From contig NZ_JAQFIP010000002.1 in the NCBI RefSeq assembly GCF_029504735.1, positions 327,084-391,083 on the forward strand: a stretch of 64,000 nucleotides of DNA, written 5' to 3'. Both the position numbers and the translations under genes were made by a program. Positions 61,042-64,000 of this stretch are shown here, piece by piece (within the stretch, counting starts at the first letter, position 1; every line of letters begins with the position of its first letter). The notes beneath the pieces are model-generated. The model saw only the letters and a list, made by a program, of their open reading frames with translations, had not been told where the DNA came from and made no database searches. This DNA is from Ereboglobus sp. PH5-10 (lineage in GTDB: Bacteria; Verrucomicrobiota; Verrucomicrobiia; Opitutales; Opitutaceae).

Positions 61042-63741
61042 ATGCAAAAGCACGCCGCAAAACGCATCTACAGTCCGCAATCGCTCGAGTTTTGGTTTGA
61101 GAAACTCGAAGGCGATTGGTTCGCCGTGTTCACGGACAGCCAGCTCGCGCACGGCCGCCGCATTTACCGCGACAGCGAAATCCGCGAACTCGAACTCACC
61201 AACAAGGACGCCATCATCCACCGCCGCGTTGAAAAACGCGACGAATACGCCGTCATCGAATGGGAAAACGGCGAGCTCAACATCCGCGCATCGACCGACG
61301 ACACCGAAAAAGCCCGCGCCATCGCGGTCGCCGGCATTCACGAAATCGAGGAGCTCCTTTGCGACGAACTCCCTCCCCTGCCCGCCGAGCCGTCCGCCAA
61401 TGGCAACGGCGCCCGCGCGCCCGCGCCGCAATCCTCCGGCGCGACAACCAACGGCAAAACCGCCCCGGCACCCTCCGATGCGCCGCCTCCGCGCACCCTC
61501 GTCCTCACCTTCGCCACCAGCCACAACGGACTCTCGTTCGAGGCGTTCTGGAAAGACCCGGCCAATGCCCGCGCGCCGCGCGCCCCGGCGTTCACACCGG
61601 ACAACACCGCCTCGTCCGCCCGCCCCGCAACCACGCGGGCGGAACGCGCCAAGCTCATCGGACTCGCCGCCCTCGCGCGCAAATCGCACTTCACCTACAA
61701 CGCCCAAACCGGCCACTACCTCCTCTCGAACATCATCGAGATTCCATCTTATCTGAAAAACACCCTCCCCGCCTGGCGGCGCGCCTACGAAATCGAGCTC
61801 GCCCCCGAAACGGAAAAACTCCTCCACACCGCGCAAACCCTCGAAGTCAGCGTCATCGCCACCCGGCGCAACGGGAAAAAAACACCGGGCGCAAAAACCA
61901 CATCCAACGACAACGATACCGCCCTCGACTTGCGCTGGATATTCAAATCCGGCGAACGCCTTCTCACCGACGACGAAGTCGCCCTCGTCACCAAACGCGG
62001 CGCCTCGCCCACCCTGCTCCCCGGCGTGGGCATCGTCACCCTCCCCGCCGACCGCCTCGAAACGCTGGAAAACTGGCAACGCAACATCGCCGAGGCGGAA
62101 ACACCCGACGGCAAACTCCCCCCCTACCTCATATTCTCCCTCTTCAATGACGCGCGCCTCAAACTGACCCTTTCGCCCGAAATCGAGACGTGGCGCCGGG
62201 CCGTCACCACCCCCGCGCCCTTCACCAAGCCACTCCCCGAAATTCTCCGCCCCTACCAACGCCACGGCGTCGAATGGATGCACCACCTGTGCGACACCGG
62301 ATGCCACGGACTCCTCGCCGACGAAATGGGCCTCGGCAAAACCCTTCAGACAATCTCGCTTCTCTCCGTCCGCCCCGCCAACGATCCCGCGCTTCCCACG
62401 CTCATCGTTTGCCCCGCCAGCGTCGTTCCCGTCTGGCAGGAGGAATTCGCGAAATTCGCCCCGCACATTCGCATCAAAGTCCTGAAAAACGGAAATCCCT
62501 TTGTCGGCAACGCCACCGAAACGAATCACGACGCCGAGCCCGAAGCCGGAATCGCAAACGGCAAACTGCAAACCGCGCCCCCCACTGTCTCCGAGCGCAT
62601 CGTCTGGATCGCCAGCTACGCGCAACTCCGCAAACACCGCGCCCGCCTAGACACCGCGCGCTTCGGCTACACCATCCTCGACGAGGGCCAGTTCATCAAA
62701 AACCCCGTCGCCAAAACCACGCAAACCTGCTTCGCCATCCGTGCCCAGCACCGCATCGTCCTCTCCGGCACCCCGCTCGAAAACCGCCAGCTCGACCTGT
62801 GGTCCATCTTCCGCTTCCTCCTGCCCGGGCTGCTTGGCACGCGCGCCGTTTTTGAAGCCGCGCTCGCCGCCGACCGCGAAGGCGCGTTCACCCGCCTCCG
62901 CGCGCAACTCGCCCCCTTCATCCTGCGCCGCACCAAAAGCGATGTCGCCACCGAGCTTCCGCCCAAAGTTGAAATGGAACTCGTCTGCCCGCTCACCGAT
63001 GTGCAACGCGCCGAATACGCCCGCGTCTGCGCCGAGGGCCTGCAACGCCTCGGTGACGACATGGACGCCGCCCTGCGCGAGCGCAGCTTCGGATTCCTCG
63101 CCCTGCTCACGCGCCTGCGCCAGATCTGTTGCGACCCCGACATGCTCCCCTGGCTGAACACCCCGCTTGCCGACTCCGGCAAAATCAACCTCCTCGTTGA
63201 AAAACTCGCCGAAATCATCAGCGGCGGGCACAAAGTTGTCATCTTCTCGCAATTCGTGATGCTCCTTGAGCGCGTCCACGAAGCCATCGCCCTCGCCTAC
63301 CCCGACCTGCCGCGCTATGAAATCACGGGCATGACCAAGGACCGCCTCAAACCCGTGCAGGCCTTCCAAAACGCGAAAGGCGCCGCCGCAATGCTCGTCT
63401 CGCTCAAGGCCGGCGGCACCGGCATCACGCTGCACGCCGCGGACTACGTCTTTCTCCTCGATCCATGGTGGAACCCCGCCGTCGAGGCGCAGGCCGTTGA
63501 CCGCGTCCACCGCATCGGCCAGTCGAACACGGTTTTCGTTTACCGCATGGTGACCGCCGGAACAATCGAGGAGCGCATCCAAAGCCTGAAGGACAGCAAA
63601 CGCGGCCTCTTTGAGCGCATCGTTGGCGGCACCGAAGGCAACGACCTCGCCGCGCACTTCAAGACGCTCCACGAACTGGTGCAACTCACGACAGCCGAAG
63701 TCGTGGAGCCCGAGCAAACCCCCGACTACGTCCCGATCTGA
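61042..63741 (+). CDS. SNF2-family helicase / ATPase
   Basis: An 899-residue SWI2/SNF2-type ATPase. The N-terminal 380 residues contain a SWIM-lacking beta-rich region that I do not recognise, followed by the helicase core: Q-motif RPYQRHGVEWMHHL, Walker A DEMGLGKT, motif II DEGQ (YTILDEGQFIKN), the KAGGTGITLHAADYVFLLDP motif V region and motif VI QAVDRVHRIGQSNTVFVYRM. Such ATPases remodel protein-DNA complexes. The start is uncertain: in-frame ATGs at 60823 and 60979 would overlap or run into the divergent GYF-RDD gene leader, so ATG 61042 is preferred. No methylase or nuclease gene is adjacent in the window. Confidence 0.9.
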   Translation: MQKHAAKRIYSPQSLEFWFEKLEGDWFAVFTDSQLAHGRRIYRDSEIRELELTNKDAIIHRRVEKRDEYAVIEWENGELNIRASTDDTEKARAIAVAGIHEIEELLCDELPPLPAEPSANGNGARAPAPQSSGATTNGKTAPAPSDAPPPRTLVLTFATSHNGLSFEAFWKDPANARAPRAPAFTPDNTASSARPATTRAERAKLIGLAALARKSHFTYNAQTGHYLLSNIIEIPSYLKNTLPAWRRAYEIELAPETEKLLHTAQTLEVSVIATRRNGKKTPGAKTTSNDNDTALDLRWIFKSGERLLTDDEVALVTKRGASPTLLPGVGIVTLPADRLETLENWQRNIAEAETPDGKLPPYLIFSLFNDARLKLTLSPEIETWRRAVTTPAPFTKPLPEILRPYQRHGVEWMHHLCDTGCHGLLADEMGLGKTLQTISLLSVRPANDPALPTLIVCPASVVPVWQEEFAKFAPHIRIKVLKNGNPFVGNATETNHDAEPEAGIANGKLQTAPPTVSERIVWIASYAQLRKHRARLDTARFGYTILDEGQFIKNPVAKTTQTCFAIRAQHRIVLSGTPLENRQLDLWSIFRFLLPGLLGTRAVFEAALAADREGAFTRLRAQLAPFILRRTKSDVATELPPKVEMELVCPLTDVQRAEYARVCAEGLQRLGDDMDAALRERSFGFLALLTRLRQICCDPDMLPWLNTPLADSGKINLLVEKLAEIISGGHKVVIFSQFVMLLERVHEAIALAYPDLPRYEITGMTKDRLKPVQAFQNAKGAAAMLVSLKAGGTGITLHAADYVFLLDPWWNPAVEAQAVDRVHRIGQSNTVFVYRMVTAGTIEERIQSLKDSKRGLFERIVGGTEGNDLAAHFKTLHELVQLTTAEVVEPEQTPDYVPI

Positions 63742-64000
63742 TAAAAGCCGGCCCGGGGTGAAACCAAGCTGGTTTGATTGTGGAAACCGAGAAGTGACAA
63801 AAAAATGATTTTTCGGGAGGTCCAGACAGAAGTTGACCCATCGGGGCATCGAGAAGGAGTGGGGATAGAAGCAGGACGCGAGGGTCGATTTGAGGGGACT
63901 TTTCGCGGAGCAATTGAGCCGGGGTTTTGTTGGCGCGGGAGCGGTTGGTGCGCGCGAAGTTGTAGTAGTGCTGGTAGGTTGTTACCGCAGCCATGAACTG
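63686..64000 (-). pseudogene. 3' part of a transposase gene (runs out of window)
   Basis: The minus-strand frame is open from the window end (64000) and reads QFMAAVTTYQHYYNFARTNR followed by SRANKTPAQLLREKSPQIDP and RVLLLSPLLLD, matching the C-terminus of integrase-core (IS481-like) transposases as I recall them. After about 65 residues the frame probably runs past the true end. Whether it is intact cannot be judged because the rest lies outside the window. Confidence 0.6.

Overview
The window looks like chromosome of a GC-rich Gram-negative bacterium, most likely a verrucomicrobium of the Opitutaceae type. That placement is an inference. It rests on weak or absent Shine-Dalgarno sites, several families of short intergenic inverted repeats that I associate with this phylum, a MoxR/DUF58/DUF4129/SpoIIM/RDD cluster, and outer-membrane traits (VgrG, tripartite efflux, GmhA). 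GH33 sialidase and GH32 fructan-type genes suggest a glycan-rich or host-associated habitat.

Layout. 1-6224: the 3' part of a type VI secretion VgrG spike gene, then five same-strand genes that I cannot assign (three Lys/Ala-rich helical proteins, a 36-aa acidic ORF, one HTH protein), closed by a strong hairpin. 6367-9066: a Tat-exported DUF362 protein and a membrane polyferredoxin. 9114-14330 (minus): sialidase, then tilS-ftsH with a perfect terminator. 14399-21033: a fructan/fructose unit made of a GntR-LacI-type repressor, divergent GH32 enzyme, sugar porter and PfkB sugar kinase. 21140-27371 (minus): a three-gene TerB protein / ATPase / helicase cassette matching the Shango anti-phage system. 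27408-30886: feoB with a DtxR-FeoA fusion regulator. 31003-40744 (minus): M20 peptidase, two small membrane proteins, and an RND efflux operon with its TetR regulator and visible operator sequences. 40964-43809: CrtI-like oxidoreductase, gmhA, an acidic hypothetical protein.

43810-47432 is a decayed island beside tRNA-Glu. It holds a frameshifted zinc-ribbon-like gene, two AT-rich duplicated secreted-protein genes, an IS256-type transposase end and an integrase N-terminal fragment next to the tRNA 3' end. 47597-51120: methyltransferase, acyl-ACP thioesterase, a ribbon-helix-helix protein and AMP nucleosidase. 51145-60828 (minus): a ten-gene cluster with six 4-base ATGA-type overlaps, combining MoxR ATPase, DUF58, DUF4350, DUF4129, SpoIIM-like, RDD and zinc-ribbon membrane proteins; it probably builds or gates an envelope machine. 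61042-63741: a SNF2-type helicase. The window ends in the 3' part of a transposase gene.

The most promising material for undescribed biology is the VgrG-linked gene set (2361-6141), the zinc-ribbon/RDD additions to the MoxR cluster, and the paired secreted paralogues in the tRNA-Glu island. The Shango-like cassette is a known system type in a host group where it would be worth confirming.
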